The notes: generated by a model not told the origin, from the letters alone. Shown: positions 55,144 through 63,903, counted from the stretch's first letter. The stretch is 64,000 nt of DNA from an uncultured Bacteroidales bacterium (GCA_944326315.1 CALVDP010000001.1:36903-100902), one strand, 5' to 3'. A program made the numbers and translations.

Positions 55144-56049
55144 ATGAGTAAAAGTCTTATTTCAATCCAGGATTTCAGCAAGGAAGAAATTCTGCATGTG
55201 CTTGAAACAGCGAAAGAATTTGAAAAGAACCGGACGCAGGACATCCTTGCCGGGAAAGTCATCGCCTGCATCTTCTTCGAGCCTTCAACCAGGACGCGGC
55301 TGAGTTTTGAGACAGCTGTCAACCGGCTTGGTGCCAAGGTCATAGGCTTCTCGGATGCATCCAACACAAGCGTCAGCAAGGGAGAGACCCTGAAAGACAC
55401 GATCAAGATGGTGTCCAACTATGTGGACCTGATCATAATGAGGCATCCGCTGGAAGGAAGTTCAAGATATGCATCCGAAGTCTCGTCTGTCCCTGTCATC
55501 AATGCGGGAGACGGTGCGAACCAGCACCCTTCCCAGACCTTGCTGGACCTGTACTCCATCATGCAGACGCAAGGCAGGCTCGACCATCTGAAGATCAACA
55601 TGGTGGGAGACCTCAAATACGGCAGGACCACGCATTCACTCCTCCAGGCCATGTCACATTTCAGCCCGGAATTCGTGTTCACAGCCCCGGAGGAACTGAA
55701 AATGCCTGTGGAGTACAAGGACTTCCTGAAGAAGAAAGGTATCAGGTACACAGAGACGACATCTCTCGAAGACCATCTGAATGACTGCGACATCCTTTAT
55801 ATGACCCGTGTCCAGCAGGAGAGGTTCACGGACCCGATGGAATACGAAAGAGTCAAGGATGTATACCGGCTTGAGGCGTCCATGCTCGGCAATGTCAAGG
55901 AAAACATGAAGATCCTGCATCCGCTGCCGAGAGTCAGCGAGATTGACCAGGATGTGGATGACACTCCGTACGCCTATTATTTCAAGCAGGCGGAAAATGG
56001 TCTCTATGTCAGGATGGCAATCATTTCATACCTTATGGGCTACAGATAG
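55144..56049 (+). CDS. pyrB: Aspartate carbamoyltransferase catalytic chain
   Basis: About 301 residues from 55144 ([20 protein letters not shown]); an ATG two codons earlier (55138) is equally possible. It makes carbamoyl-aspartate in pyrimidine synthesis. The carbamoyl-phosphate site is '[15 protein letters not shown]', and the 80s-loop equivalent is '[14 protein letters not shown]'. Other landmarks are '[15 protein letters not shown]', '[19 protein letters not shown]' and '[17 protein letters not shown]'. The regulatory chain gene pyrI is 61 bp downstream, so the classic catalytic-regulatory ATCase is expected. Confidence 0.97.
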   Translation: MSKSLISIQDFSKEEILHVLETAKEFEKNRTQDILAGKVIACIFFEPSTRTRLSFETAVNRLGAKVIGFSDASNTSVSKGETLKDTIKMVSNYVDLIIMRHPLEGSSRYASEVSSVPVINAGDGANQHPSQTLLDLYSIMQTQGRLDHLKINMVGDLKYGRTTHSLLQAMSHFSPEFVFTAPEELKMPVEYKDFLKKKGIRYTETTSLEDHLNDCDILYMTRVQQERFTDPMEYERVKDVYRLEASMLGNVKENMKILHPLPRVSEIDQDVDDTPYAYYFKQAENGLYVRMAIISYLMGYR

Positions 56050-56110
56050 GGACATGTCTGCAGGAGACAAGACAACTTATGGCGGATTAAATCGGAAATC
56101 GGAAATCACA

Positions 56111-56569
56111 ATGGAAAACATCAATAAAGAACTGAAAGTAAGCGCATTGGAGAACGGTACAGTATTGGACCACATTCCTGCGGAAAACGTGTACAAGGCT
56201 CTGGACATCCTGGGACTCAAAGGGATAAGCAACCAGATAACAATAGGCATAAACCTGAACAGCAAGCTGTTCGGGAAAAAGGGAATCATCAAGATCGCCG
56301 ACAGATTCTTCGAGGATGACGAGCTCAACAGGCTGGCATTGATCGCACCTCATGCCACGGTGAACATCATAAGGAACTTCCAGGTAGTGGAGAAAAAGAA
56401 ACTTGTGATGCCGGAAAGGATAGAAGGGCTCGCCAAGTGCATGAACCCCAAATGCATTACGAACCACCAGCCTGTCAAGACCAAATTCACCGTCATCGGC
56501 GAAGGAGACAAGATATCCCTCCTGTGCCATTACTGCGAAAAGATATCGGATATCAAAAGCGTATTCTAA
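56111..56569 (+). CDS. pyrI: Aspartate carbamoyltransferase regulatory chain
   Basis: 152 residues from ATG 56111 (MENINKELKVSALENGTVLD); the frame is open upstream into the pyrB end, but those residues are not PyrI-like. The N-terminal allosteric nucleotide-binding domain includes 'NGTVLDHIPAENVYKALDIL'. The C-terminal zinc domain has Cys pairs in 'KCMNPKCITNHQ' and 'LCHYCEKI'. It confers CTP/ATP control on PyrB. It lies between pyrB and serC. Confidence 0.96.
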   Translation: MENINKELKVSALENGTVLDHIPAENVYKALDILGLKGISNQITIGINLNSKLFGKKGIIKIADRFFEDDELNRLALIAPHATVNIIRNFQVVEKKKLVMPERIEGLAKCMNPKCITNHQPVKTKFTVIGEGDKISLLCHYCEKISDIKSVF

Positions 56570-56618
56570 GTTCAGGAAATTTTATTAAATTCAACCATAT
56601 TTTTAATATCACAAGGTT

Positions 56619-57692
56619 ATGAAAAAAGTTCACAACTTCTTCGCCGGCCCATGCGTACTTCCGCAGCAGGCCGTCGACAATGCCATCGAGGCACTGAAAG
56701 ATTTCAAAGGTACAGGAATCCCTGTCATCAGCATATCGCACAGGTCGAAGGAATGGGTGCAGGTTATGGATGACTGCCGTGCGCTGTGGAAAGAACTTTT
56801 GAACATACCTGACACACATGAAGTCCTGTTCATGGGAGGAGGGGCCAGCCTGCAGTTCCTGTGTGTAGCCATGAATTTCCTTGAGAAGAAAGCCGGATAC
56901 CTTGAGACGGGAGTTTGGGCCAAGAAGGCGCTGAAAGAGGCCAAAGGCATAGGCGAGGCGTATGCTGTGGCATCATCCGCAGACACGACATTCAACTATA
57001 TACCGAAAGGCTACACCATACCAGAGGATCTCGACTATTTCCACATCACCACCAACAACACCATCTACGGCACCGAGATCAAGGAAGACATAGACAGCCC
57101 TGTTCCGCTCATAGCTGACATGTCGTCAGACATCATGAGCCGGCCGCGCGACATCAGCAAATACGCCCTGGTCTACGGAGGTGCCCAGAAGAATGTCGGT
57201 CCGGCAGGAGTGGCATTCGCCATCATCAGAAAGGATGCGCTCGGAAAGGTGAGCCGCTATATCCCTACGATGCTGGACTACCGGACACACATAGACGGAG
57301 GCTCGATGTTCAACACCCCTCCGGTATTCCCTATCTATGTAATGTACGAGACCCTCAAATGGCTGAAAGGCATCGGAGGAGTGGAAGCCATACACAAGAT
57401 CAACAGACAGAAAGCAGACATGCTGTATGCAGAGATTGACAGGAATCCGCTGTTTGTCGGGACCGCCGCCAGGGAAGACCGCTCGGACATGAACGTATGC
57501 TTCGTGATGGCACCGGGATATGAGACTCTTCAGGACGAATTCCTCGAGTTCGCCAAGGGCCAGGGGATGCTCGGCATCAAGGGACACCGCTCAGTCGGCG
57601 GCTTCAGGGCATCAATCTACAACGCCTGCCCTGTAGAGAGTGTACAGGCACTCGTGAAATGCATGCAGGAATTCGAATCAATGAAAAAGTGA
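56619..57692 (+). CDS. serC: Phosphoserine aminotransferase
   Basis: A 357-residue PLP enzyme converting 3-phosphohydroxypyruvate and glutamate to phosphoserine. It begins '[20 protein letters not shown]', has the phosphate-binding '[18 protein letters not shown]', '[20 protein letters not shown]' and the PLP lysine Lys191 in '[12 protein letters not shown]'. The C-terminal '[20 protein letters not shown]' is typical. Length is standard. serA follows after 7 bp; the two form an operon with DUF1015. Confidence 0.97.
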   Translation: MKKVHNFFAGPCVLPQQAVDNAIEALKDFKGTGIPVISISHRSKEWVQVMDDCRALWKELLNIPDTHEVLFMGGGASLQFLCVAMNFLEKKAGYLETGVWAKKALKEAKGIGEAYAVASSADTTFNYIPKGYTIPEDLDYFHITTNNTIYGTEIKEDIDSPVPLIADMSSDIMSRPRDISKYALVYGGAQKNVGPAGVAFAIIRKDALGKVSRYIPTMLDYRTHIDGGSMFNTPPVFPIYVMYETLKWLKGIGGVEAIHKINRQKADMLYAEIDRNPLFVGTAAREDRSDMNVCFVMAPGYETLQDEFLEFAKGQGMLGIKGHRSVGGFRASIYNACPVESVQALVKCMQEFESMKK

Positions 57693-57699
57693 CAAAGCC

Positions 57700-58623
57700 A
57701 TGACAGTACTGATAGCCACAGAAAAGCCGTTCGCCGCAGCTGCCGTGAACGGAATGAAGGAAATCGCGCAGAAAGCCGGACATGAAGTAAGACTCCTGGA
57801 GAAATACACCTCGCCTGAAAAGCTTGTCAAGGCGGTGGAGGACGTGGATGCCCTCATTGTAAGGTCCGACAAGGTCACTCCGGAAGTCATAGATGCCGCC
57901 AGGAACCTCAAGATCGTAGTCAGGGCAGGAGCAGGATATGACAACATCTGCCTGGAAGCCTGCACTGCACGCGGCATAGTAGTGATGAATACTCCGGGAC
58001 AGAATTCAAATGCGGTGGCTGAGCTTGCCATTGCGATGATGATATTCATGTCCAGGAACAAGTTCACCCCGGGCACGGGAAGTGAAATACAGGGGAAGAA
58101 GCTCGGCATCCAGGCCTATGGCAATGTAGGCAGGCTTGTGGCCGGAAAAGCAAAGTGCCTCGGCATGGAAGTAATGGCGTTCGACCCTTATGTCAGCGCA
58201 GACAAGATGAAAGAGGATGGAGTGACGCCGGCAGAATCTCTTGAACAGATGTACAGGGAATGCAATTTCATATCCCTTCATATCCCTGCCACACCGGAGA
58301 CCAGGAAATCCATAGGCTACGACCTCATTACGCTGATGCCGGCAGGAGGCTGCCTCCTGAATACCGCCCGCAAGGAAATCATCAACGAGGCGGAGCTTGA
58401 GAAAGCCCTCACAGACAGGCCGGACCTCAAATACATCACGGACATAGCTGCTGACAGCCAGGCGGAACTGGACGAGAAATTCGGCAAGAGAGTGTTCGCG
58501 ACACCGAAGAAGATGGGAGCCGAGACAGCCGAAGCCAACATCAATGCCGGTCTTGCCGCCGCCTCCCAGATCGTGGACTTCTTCGCCACCGGCAATACCC
58601 GTTTCCAGGTCAACAAGAAATAG
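57700..58623 (+). CDS. serA: D-3-phosphoglycerate dehydrogenase, short Bacteroidetes type
   Basis: A 307-residue dehydrogenase without the C-terminal ACT domain, catalysing the first step of serine synthesis. It has 'VRAGAGYDNICLEACTARGI', 'NTPGQNSNAVAELAIAMMIF', the NAD-binding 'KLGIQAYGNVGRLVAGKAK' (AYGNVG in place of GLGNIG) and the catalytic Arg in 'NTARKEIINEAELE'. Where other SerA proteins have the catalytic His in TPHxGAST, this protein has TPKKMGAETAEA with Lys270. I recall the same TPKKMGA form from Bacteroides SerA, so it is probably a lineage feature and not a defect. serC is 7 bp upstream and the DUF1015 gene 8 bp downstream. Confidence 0.94.
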   Translation: MTVLIATEKPFAAAAVNGMKEIAQKAGHEVRLLEKYTSPEKLVKAVEDVDALIVRSDKVTPEVIDAARNLKIVVRAGAGYDNICLEACTARGIVVMNTPGQNSNAVAELAIAMMIFMSRNKFTPGTGSEIQGKKLGIQAYGNVGRLVAGKAKCLGMEVMAFDPYVSADKMKEDGVTPAESLEQMYRECNFISLHIPATPETRKSIGYDLITLMPAGGCLLNTARKEIINEAELEKALTDRPDLKYITDIAADSQAELDEKFGKRVFATPKKMGAETAEANINAGLAAASQIVDFFATGNTRFQVNKK

Positions 58624-58631
58624 GCATTTCC

Positions 58632-59870
58632 ATGGTACGCATAAAACCTTTCGCGGCGATAAGGCCGCCCAAAGAATTAGTGGAAGAAGTGGCTTCCAGA
58701 CCATACGACGTACTGAATTCCGCAGAAGCCAAGGCTGAAGCTTCCGAGAAATCCCTGCTGCACATCACCAGGCCGGAGATTGATTTCGAGCCGATGGTGG
58801 ACGAACATAGCGAGGATGCCTACGGCAAGGCCGTGGAGAACTTCAGGGACTGGCAGGAAAAGGGCTGGCTCGTTCAGGACAACAAGCCATGCTACTACAT
58901 CTATGCCCAGACAATGAACGGCAAGACCCAGTACGGCCTTGTACTCTGCGCCCACACCGACGATTATTCGGAAGGAAGGATCAAGAAGCACGAGCTTACA
59001 AGAAAGGACAAGGAAGATGACAGGATGATACATGTGCGGATCCAGAATGCCAATATAGAGCCTGTTTTCTTCTCATATCCGGACAACAGCGAAATAGACG
59101 CAATTGTCGCCCGCTACACGGCCGGAAAGCCGGAGTACGACTTCACTGCCGAAGACGGCTTCGGACACAGGTTCTGGGTAATCGACGATGACAGCACCAT
59201 TGACAGGATCACGGAGATATTCAGGGACATCCCGGCTTTCTACGTGGCAGACGGACACCACAGGACAGCTGCAGCCGCACGTGTCGGAGCCGAGAAGAAG
59301 GCGGGAAATCCGGAGCATACCGGAGAGGAGGAGTACAACTACTTCATGGCCGTGGCCTTCCCAGAAAGCCAGCTGACAATCATCGACTACAACCGCGTGG
59401 TCAAGGACTTGAACGGACTGAGTCCGGATGAGTTCCTGAAGGCTCTTGAAAAGGACTTCACCGTCACTGAGAAAGGCAAGGACATATACAAGCCTGATCA
59501 TCTGCACAATTTCTCCATGTACCTTGGCGGGAAATGGTATTCCCTGGAGGCAAAGGAGGGAAGGTATGACGACACCGACCCGATAGGGGTGCTTGACGTG
59601 ACCATACTCTCCAGCCTTGTCCTGGACAAGCTCCTCGGCATCAAGGACCTGAGGACGGACAAGAGGATTGATTTCGTCGGAGGCATCAGAGGGCTTGGAG
59701 AGCTGGCCGCAAGGGTGGACAGCGGTGAAATGGCCGTGGCCTTCGCCCTTTACCCTGTCTCTATGAAGCAGCTCGTGGACATCGCGGATTCAGGCAATAT
59801 CATGCCGCCGAAGACGACCTGGTTCGAGCCAAAGCTGCGAAGCGGCCTGGCCATACACAAGTTGGACTAA
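58632..59870 (+). CDS. DUF1015 family protein in the serine operon, with a DGHHR motif
   Basis: A 412-residue cytoplasmic protein of the DUF1015 family. The N-terminus 'MVRIKPFAAIRPPKELVEEV' and 'SRPYDVLNSAEAKAEAS' are characteristic. In the middle is 'FYVADGHHRTAAAARVGAEK', with DGHHR at 207-211. A DGxHR motif of this kind is the hallmark of ParB/sulfiredoxin-fold enzymes, among them archaeal SerK and staphylococcal SbnI, which phosphorylate free serine. The gene starts 8 bp after serA, so it shares a transcript with the enzymes that make phosphoserine. No phosphoserine phosphatase gene is in the window. A role in phosphoserine/serine interconversion is my inference; the family is officially uncharacterised as far as I know. 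A terminator follows. Confidence 0.9.
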   Translation: MVRIKPFAAIRPPKELVEEVASRPYDVLNSAEAKAEASEKSLLHITRPEIDFEPMVDEHSEDAYGKAVENFRDWQEKGWLVQDNKPCYYIYAQTMNGKTQYGLVLCAHTDDYSEGRIKKHELTRKDKEDDRMIHVRIQNANIEPVFFSYPDNSEIDAIVARYTAGKPEYDFTAEDGFGHRFWVIDDDSTIDRITEIFRDIPAFYVADGHHRTAAAARVGAEKKAGNPEHTGEEEYNYFMAVAFPESQLTIIDYNRVVKDLNGLSPDEFLKALEKDFTVTEKGKDIYKPDHLHNFSMYLGGKWYSLEAKEGRYDDTDPIGVLDVTILSSLVLDKLLGIKDLRTDKRIDFVGGIRGLGELAARVDSGEMAVAFALYPVSMKQLVDIADSGNIMPPKTTWFEPKLRSGLAIHKLD

Positions 59871-59917
59871 AAGAGAAGGCAGGTCAGGAAAGGATATAAG
59901 ATCCTTACCTACACAAG

Positions 59918-59954
59918 AAGAGGGCGGGTCAAAAGTCAGACTCGCCCTCTTTTT
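59918..59954 (+). terminator. Terminator of the serC-serA-DUF1015 operon
   Basis: AAGAGGGCG pairs with CGCCCTCTT around a 13-16 nt loop, ending in a run of T (CTTTTTG). It has the form of a rho-independent terminator, 48 bp after the DUF1015 stop. An additional small stem AAGGAT/ATCCTT lies just before it at 59890-59906. Confidence 0.75.
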
Positions 59955-60010
59955 GTTCGTACTCCTGATGGAGTCCTGTTCCAAATATTCAATTCGAGGC
60001 TGGGTCAAAA

Positions 60011-60137
60011 GTCCCGAAGGGACCGCGACTGGGAGTCGCACAATCCCCCTAATAGGGGGTGCAGGGGGTCAGGATGGGTCCAGTCTTTCGAAGAAAGACG
60101 TTTGAGGGTGACCAAAAGTCACTTTTGAGTCACCCTC
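60011..60137. other. Chain of hairpins in the gap between DUF1015 and the permease gene
   Basis: Five inverted repeats follow each other: GTCCC-GAA-GGGAC (60011-60023), GCGACT-GGG-AGTCGC (60025-60039), CCCCCT-AAT-AGGGGG (60045-60059), GTCTTTC-GAA-GAAAGAC (60083-60099), and a large one with GAGGGTGAC/GTCACCCTC arms (60104-60112 and 60129-60137) that contains AAAAGT/ACTTTT. Two have the same GAA triloop, and the fourth shares TTTCGAAGAAA with the dispersed repeat. The last may serve as terminator for the minus-strand permease gene, which ends 18 bp further on. Confidence 0.7.
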
Positions 60138-60154
60138 TGCACCCTCTTTCCGTT

Positions 60155-61450
60155 TCAGTCCACAGGAATCTTCTTATTCACATTCTTGTAGCCTGTGGAT
60201 CCATAATAAAGCAGGTATCCCAGACAGAGAATCACAAGCCAGAATGAAGCCCTGCAACCTACAAGGTCGGCAAAAAGCCCCTGTATGGCAGGAACAATAC
60301 CGCCGCCGCACACCATCATCATGAAGAAACCGGTGGCAGTAGACGTGTACTTGCCGAGTCCCTCAACTGAAAGATTGTATATGTTTCCCCACATCACTGA
60401 TGTGAAAAGTCCGGTCATCACCAGGAATATGACATTGACAGGGATATTGCCCAGGCTGTAGCGTCCGATCTCAATATTGATCTTCTCCGGAGTGAAAATG
60501 GTGATAAGCATGAATATTATCGCCATCATCGAGGAGAACTGAAGCATGTCACGGGCAGAAAACTTGGATCCGAGCGTACCGCCGACAAGACGGCCGATGA
60601 ACATGCAGAACCAGTATATGGCCACGATCACACCTGCAGACCGGGGATCGACACCTACCTCATGGATAAGATAGATATTCGACATGTTGGCTATGCTCAC
60701 CTCCACGCCGGTATACAGGAATACGGCTACCGCACCGAGCACGAAATGACGGAAGGAGAAGCAGCTGTACTGCCCGTCACGGCCCACGAGCTGCTGGAAC
60801 GCTTCCTTGGTATCACCCACCTTCTCCGGCTCCGGTATGTCAACGAACAATATCGCAAGTATCGACAATGCGAATATCGCCACAAGGACAATGAACATCG
60901 GATTGACATCGGCTATCTCGAACTGAGGCAAGCCGTTGATGAACTCCCTGGTCCCAGCGGAGCGCCCCATAAGGAAACCGACAACGAAAGGCACGATAGT
61001 CGCCGCAATGGAATTGAGGGAACCTCCCCACTGTATAAGCTGGTTGCCCTTCTTTCCGCCGCCGCCGATGGAATTAAGCAGCGGATTGACCACCGTATTG
61101 AGCATACACATGGAGAAACCGGCTACGAATGCACCCAGGAAATACATCCACAAGCCCCTGGAAATCTGTCCGGAGAAAAACATAAGTCCAATCCCCAGAA
61201 TGCCTACAGTGACTGCCACAAGAAGAGAGAACTTGTAGCCGTATTTCTTCAGCATCAGTCCGGCAGGAAGCCCCATGAAGGCATAGGCAATGAAATTCGC
61301 GAAATTTCCAAGCTGTGCCACACCGACAGAGACACCGTACTGAGACTTCACTATCACCCCAAGAGGATTCTGCAGGCCGGTGACAAACGCAATCATGAAG
61401 AAAAGCACGTAGGCCACTATGATTGCCGGCAGATATTTCCTTATCTTCAT
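60155..61450 (-). CDS. FucP/GluP-like sugar:proton symporter (MFS), second copy
   Basis: A 431-residue major facilitator with 12 hydrophobic helices, beginning 'MKIRKYLPAIIVAYVLFFMI'. Family landmarks of the L-fucose/glucose-galactose permeases are 'FVTGLQNPLGVIVKSQYGVS', 'AYAFMGLPAGLMLKKYGYK', 'FSMCMLNTVVNPLLNSIGGG' and 'WGNIYNLSVEGLGKYTSTA'. It carries a sugar across the inner membrane. It lies 12 bp downstream of the ROK kinase gene and is clearly similar to the other permease at 62455-63750, indicating a past duplication. The actual sugar (glucose, galactose, fucose or an amino sugar) is not shown by the sequence. Confidence 0.92.
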   Translation of the reverse strand: MKIRKYLPAIIVAYVLFFMIAFVTGLQNPLGVIVKSQYGVSVGVAQLGNFANFIAYAFMGLPAGLMLKKYGYKFSLLVAVTVGILGIGLMFFSGQISRGLWMYFLGAFVAGFSMCMLNTVVNPLLNSIGGGGKKGNQLIQWGGSLNSIAATIVPFVVGFLMGRSAGTREFINGLPQFEIADVNPMFIVLVAIFALSILAILFVDIPEPEKVGDTKEAFQQLVGRDGQYSCFSFRHFVLGAVAVFLYTGVEVSIANMSNIYLIHEVGVDPRSAGVIVAIYWFCMFIGRLVGGTLGSKFSARDMLQFSSMMAIIFMLITIFTPEKINIEIGRYSLGNIPVNVIFLVMTGLFTSVMWGNIYNLSVEGLGKYTSTATGFFMMMVCGGGIVPAIQGLFADLVGCRASFWLVILCLGYLLYYGSTGYKNVNKKIPVD

Positions 61451-61462
61451 AACGAAGCCCTC

Positions 61463-62440
61463 CTATAATTCCCATGCAAGGGCGGAAGCTCCAAGTATGG
61501 CAGCATCGGATTCCTTGAGTTGTGAGAAGACTATCTTGATCTTATCCTTCCACAACGGAAGAAGATTGGCATTCATGGAATCCACTATCGATGTATAAAG
61601 GAATTCCTTGGCACGTGCCAGACCACCGAACAGCACTATAGCCTCAGGCGCGCTGAACGCCACGAAGTCGGCGAAAGACTGCCCCAGCATCTTGCCTGTG
61701 AACTCGAATATCTTGAGTGCGAGCTTGTCTCCCTCTTTCGCAGCCTCATAGACATCCTTGGAAGATATGTTGTCCAGGCTTCTGAGAACTGAAGGTTCGT
61801 CACTCAAGGTCAGCCACTCGCGGGCAGTCCTTGCCACGCCCGTAGCCGAACAATAAGTCTCCAGACATCCTGTCTTGCCGCAGTTGCATAAACGGCCGTT
61901 GTTCCTCACGGCACATGTGTGCCCCAGCTCGCCTGCAAATCCGTCATGGCCGTAGACCACCTCACCGTTTATCACGATACCGCTTCCCACACCGGTCCCG
62001 AGAGTGATCATGATGAAATTCTTCATGCCTCGCGCGGCTCCGTATGTCATTTCCCCCACGGCAGCCGCATTCGCGTCATTGGTCAGAGCCACCTTGAGGC
62101 CTCCCATCCTGGCCGTAAGAAGATCGGCAAACGGAATAGACTTCGTACCTCCCCACGAAAGATTTACCGCATTCTCGATATTGCCGGTATAGTAGTTGGC
62201 ATTCGGAGCGCCTATGCCGATACCGCGTATCTTACCCTCAGAGCCTGATTCCTTTATGATCTTGTCAAGGGCGTCAGCTACATCCTCGACAAAATCGTTG
62301 ACATCCGTATGGGTATCGGTACGTATCACGGTCTGGGAGAGCACCTGCCCTCTCATGTCCACAATGCCCATCTTGGTTGTCTGGCCACCGATGTCTATGC
62401 CGACCACGTATGGCTTGTCAATAATATCTGTATTCATCAT
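61463..62440 (-). CDS. ROK family sugar kinase (glucokinase-like)
   Basis: A 325-residue ROK protein. It has the N-terminal phosphate motif 'VGIDIGGQTTKMGIVDM', the sugar-site segment 'TNDANAAAVGEMTYG', 'MITLGTGVGSGIVINGEVV', and the zinc-binding 'CNCGKTGCLETYCSATGVA'. There is no N-terminal helix-turn-helix, so it is a kinase and not a NagC/Mlc-type repressor. It probably phosphorylates the sugar brought in by the two flanking permeases (12 and 14 bp away), making a compact uptake-and-trapping operon. Substrate is likely a hexose or hexosamine. Confidence 0.92.
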   Translation of the reverse strand: MMNTDIIDKPYVVGIDIGGQTTKMGIVDMRGQVLSQTVIRTDTHTDVNDFVEDVADALDKIIKESGSEGKIRGIGIGAPNANYYTGNIENAVNLSWGGTKSIPFADLLTARMGGLKVALTNDANAAAVGEMTYGAARGMKNFIMITLGTGVGSGIVINGEVVYGHDGFAGELGHTCAVRNNGRLCNCGKTGCLETYCSATGVARTAREWLTLSDEPSVLRSLDNISSKDVYEAAKEGDKLALKIFEFTGKMLGQSFADFVAFSAPEAIVLFGGLARAKEFLYTSIVDSMNANLLPLWKDKIKIVFSQLKESDAAILGASALAWEL

Positions 62441-62454
62441 GTATCTTGTTTATA

Positions 62455-63750
62455 TTAAGCCTTCTTTACTTTCGAACCGAGAACTGCATACCAGAGGATA
62501 TACAAGATGGCTATCACTACCACCCAGTAGCTTACCATATAGTCACCTGCCGCATCGGCAATGGCATTCTGCAGAAGCGGGAGTATGCCTCCGCCGACAA
62601 CCATCATCATGAACGCACCGGAGGCAAGGGCAGTGGCAGAGCCGAGCCCCTCAACGGCAAGATTGAAAATAGTACCCCACATGACAGAGGTACAGAGTCC
62701 GCAAAGTACGAGAAGCAATGCGGAAAGCGGCACCTGCACCATACCAAAGCCGGAACCGGTAAACACCGGCATGGATGTAGCCACCGTAGCAGGAACGAAC
62801 ATCGCAGCCAGAACAAGAGCGGCAGCCACGGCAGACACACAGCCAAGCTGCATGCGGCTTGATACCGCACCGCTTATGAGACTCGACACGAAACGGCCGA
62901 TAAGCATAAGGAACCAGTATGTACCGGCAACGAAGCCGGCAATAGTGGCGGCAGTCTTAGGATCAAGTCCTGCCTCGCTTTCAGCATCAGAAAGGTAGAA
63001 ATTGAGGGTACCCGGTATCCCCACTTCGACACCCACATAGAGGAATATGGCGATGACTCCGTACACGAAATGACGGTATTTCCACGGGCTTTCCACATGT
63101 CCGCCCTGCGATGCCGACTGAGGGTTCTCGATAGGTATGAACGCCAGAATCAGGAATGTCAGGAAGAATACGCCCATTGCAATATACATCACAGGATTGA
63201 CATCGGTGATGACAGTGTTCTTGGTCACGGCCCCGATAAGAGCGCCCACGAACATAGGAGTGATCGTACCCATCAACGAATTGAACGTACCTCCTATCTG
63301 GACAAGCTGGTTGCCTTTCTTTCCGCCGCCGCCGAGAAGGTTGAGCATAGGATTGACCACCGTATTGAGTATACATACGGAGAATCCGGCTACAAAGGCG
63401 CCGAGCAGATATATGAACCAGTTGGCAGGAAGGCCGGCCATAGTGGAGCCGACACCGATAATTCCGGAAAGGAACTGGATGAATACGCCGAGGAAACCGA
63501 CTGCTATGGCCAGGAGGGCAGTCTTCTTATACCCGATCCGGGTGAGGAGCTTGCCTGCAGGGATTCCCATGAACAGATATGCAAGGAAGTTCATCATGTT
63601 ACCCATCATACCGAGGGCGTTGGAGCCGTCAATACCAGGCTGTTGCTTCCAGATTACACCGATAGGAGCCGCAAGATTCGTGACAAACGAGATCATTCCA
63701 AAGAGAAAAATCATGGTAATGATTGCGACCAGATTTCCTTTTTTATTCAT
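62455..63750 (-). CDS. FucP/GluP-like sugar:proton symporter (MFS), first copy
   Basis: A 431-residue 12-helix permease, first gene of the sugar operon, beginning 'MNKKGNLVAIITMIFLFGMI'. Matching segments to the second copy include 'FSVCILNTVVNPMLNLLGGG', 'GKKGNQLVQIGGTFNSLMG' and 'WGTIFNLAVEGLGSATALAS'. The family is the FucP/GluP group of inner-membrane sugar symporters. The central region between helices 6 and 7 differs from the other copy, so the two permeases may have different substrate preference. A good promoter lies 86-116 bp upstream. Confidence 0.92.
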   Translation of the reverse strand: MNKKGNLVAIITMIFLFGMISFVTNLAAPIGVIWKQQPGIDGSNALGMMGNMMNFLAYLFMGIPAGKLLTRIGYKKTALLAIAVGFLGVFIQFLSGIIGVGSTMAGLPANWFIYLLGAFVAGFSVCILNTVVNPMLNLLGGGGKKGNQLVQIGGTFNSLMGTITPMFVGALIGAVTKNTVITDVNPVMYIAMGVFFLTFLILAFIPIENPQSASQGGHVESPWKYRHFVYGVIAIFLYVGVEVGIPGTLNFYLSDAESEAGLDPKTAATIAGFVAGTYWFLMLIGRFVSSLISGAVSSRMQLGCVSAVAAALVLAAMFVPATVATSMPVFTGSGFGMVQVPLSALLLVLCGLCTSVMWGTIFNLAVEGLGSATALASGAFMMMVVGGGILPLLQNAIADAAGDYMVSYWVVVIAILYILWYAVLGSKVKKA

Positions 63751-63835
63751 TGTTACTAAGTTTTAATATTTTAATTATGAACTATTTCAGCATCATTTCG
63801 GACCGGCTGGGAATATACACGACCCGAAAATCGTC

Positions 63836-63866
63836 GAAAGTTACAAAAAAATCAGTATAAACCAAA
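63836..63866 (-). promoter_or_regulatory. Promoter of the permease-ROK-permease operon: TTTG-N19-TAACTTTC
   Basis: On the minus strand, TTTG (63866-63863), 19 bp, then TAACTTTC (63843-63836). The -33 box and spacing match the Bacteroidetes consensus, and the -7 has one change (final C). It lies about 86 bp upstream of the first permease start. Confidence 0.6.
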
Positions 63867-63875
63867 AAGGAATAA

Positions 63876-63903
63876 GAGTTTGACCCGAAGAGTTTGACCC
63901 GAA
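63876..63903. repeat. Two tandem 14 bp repeats upstream of the sugar operon promoter
   Basis: GAGTTTGACCCGAA occurs twice head to tail (63876-63889, 63890-63903), and its GACCCGAA part recurs at 63821-63828 on the other side of the promoter. The pair sits 10-37 bp upstream of the -33 box, a usual place for an activator site; the third copy is downstream of the -7. The remaining 63904-64000 is AT-rich with nothing I recognise. Confidence 0.55.

Noticed and set aside
63876-63903. Possible CRISPR-like array
   Set aside because: Only two directly adjacent 14 bp units without spacers; a regulatory repeat is more fitting.
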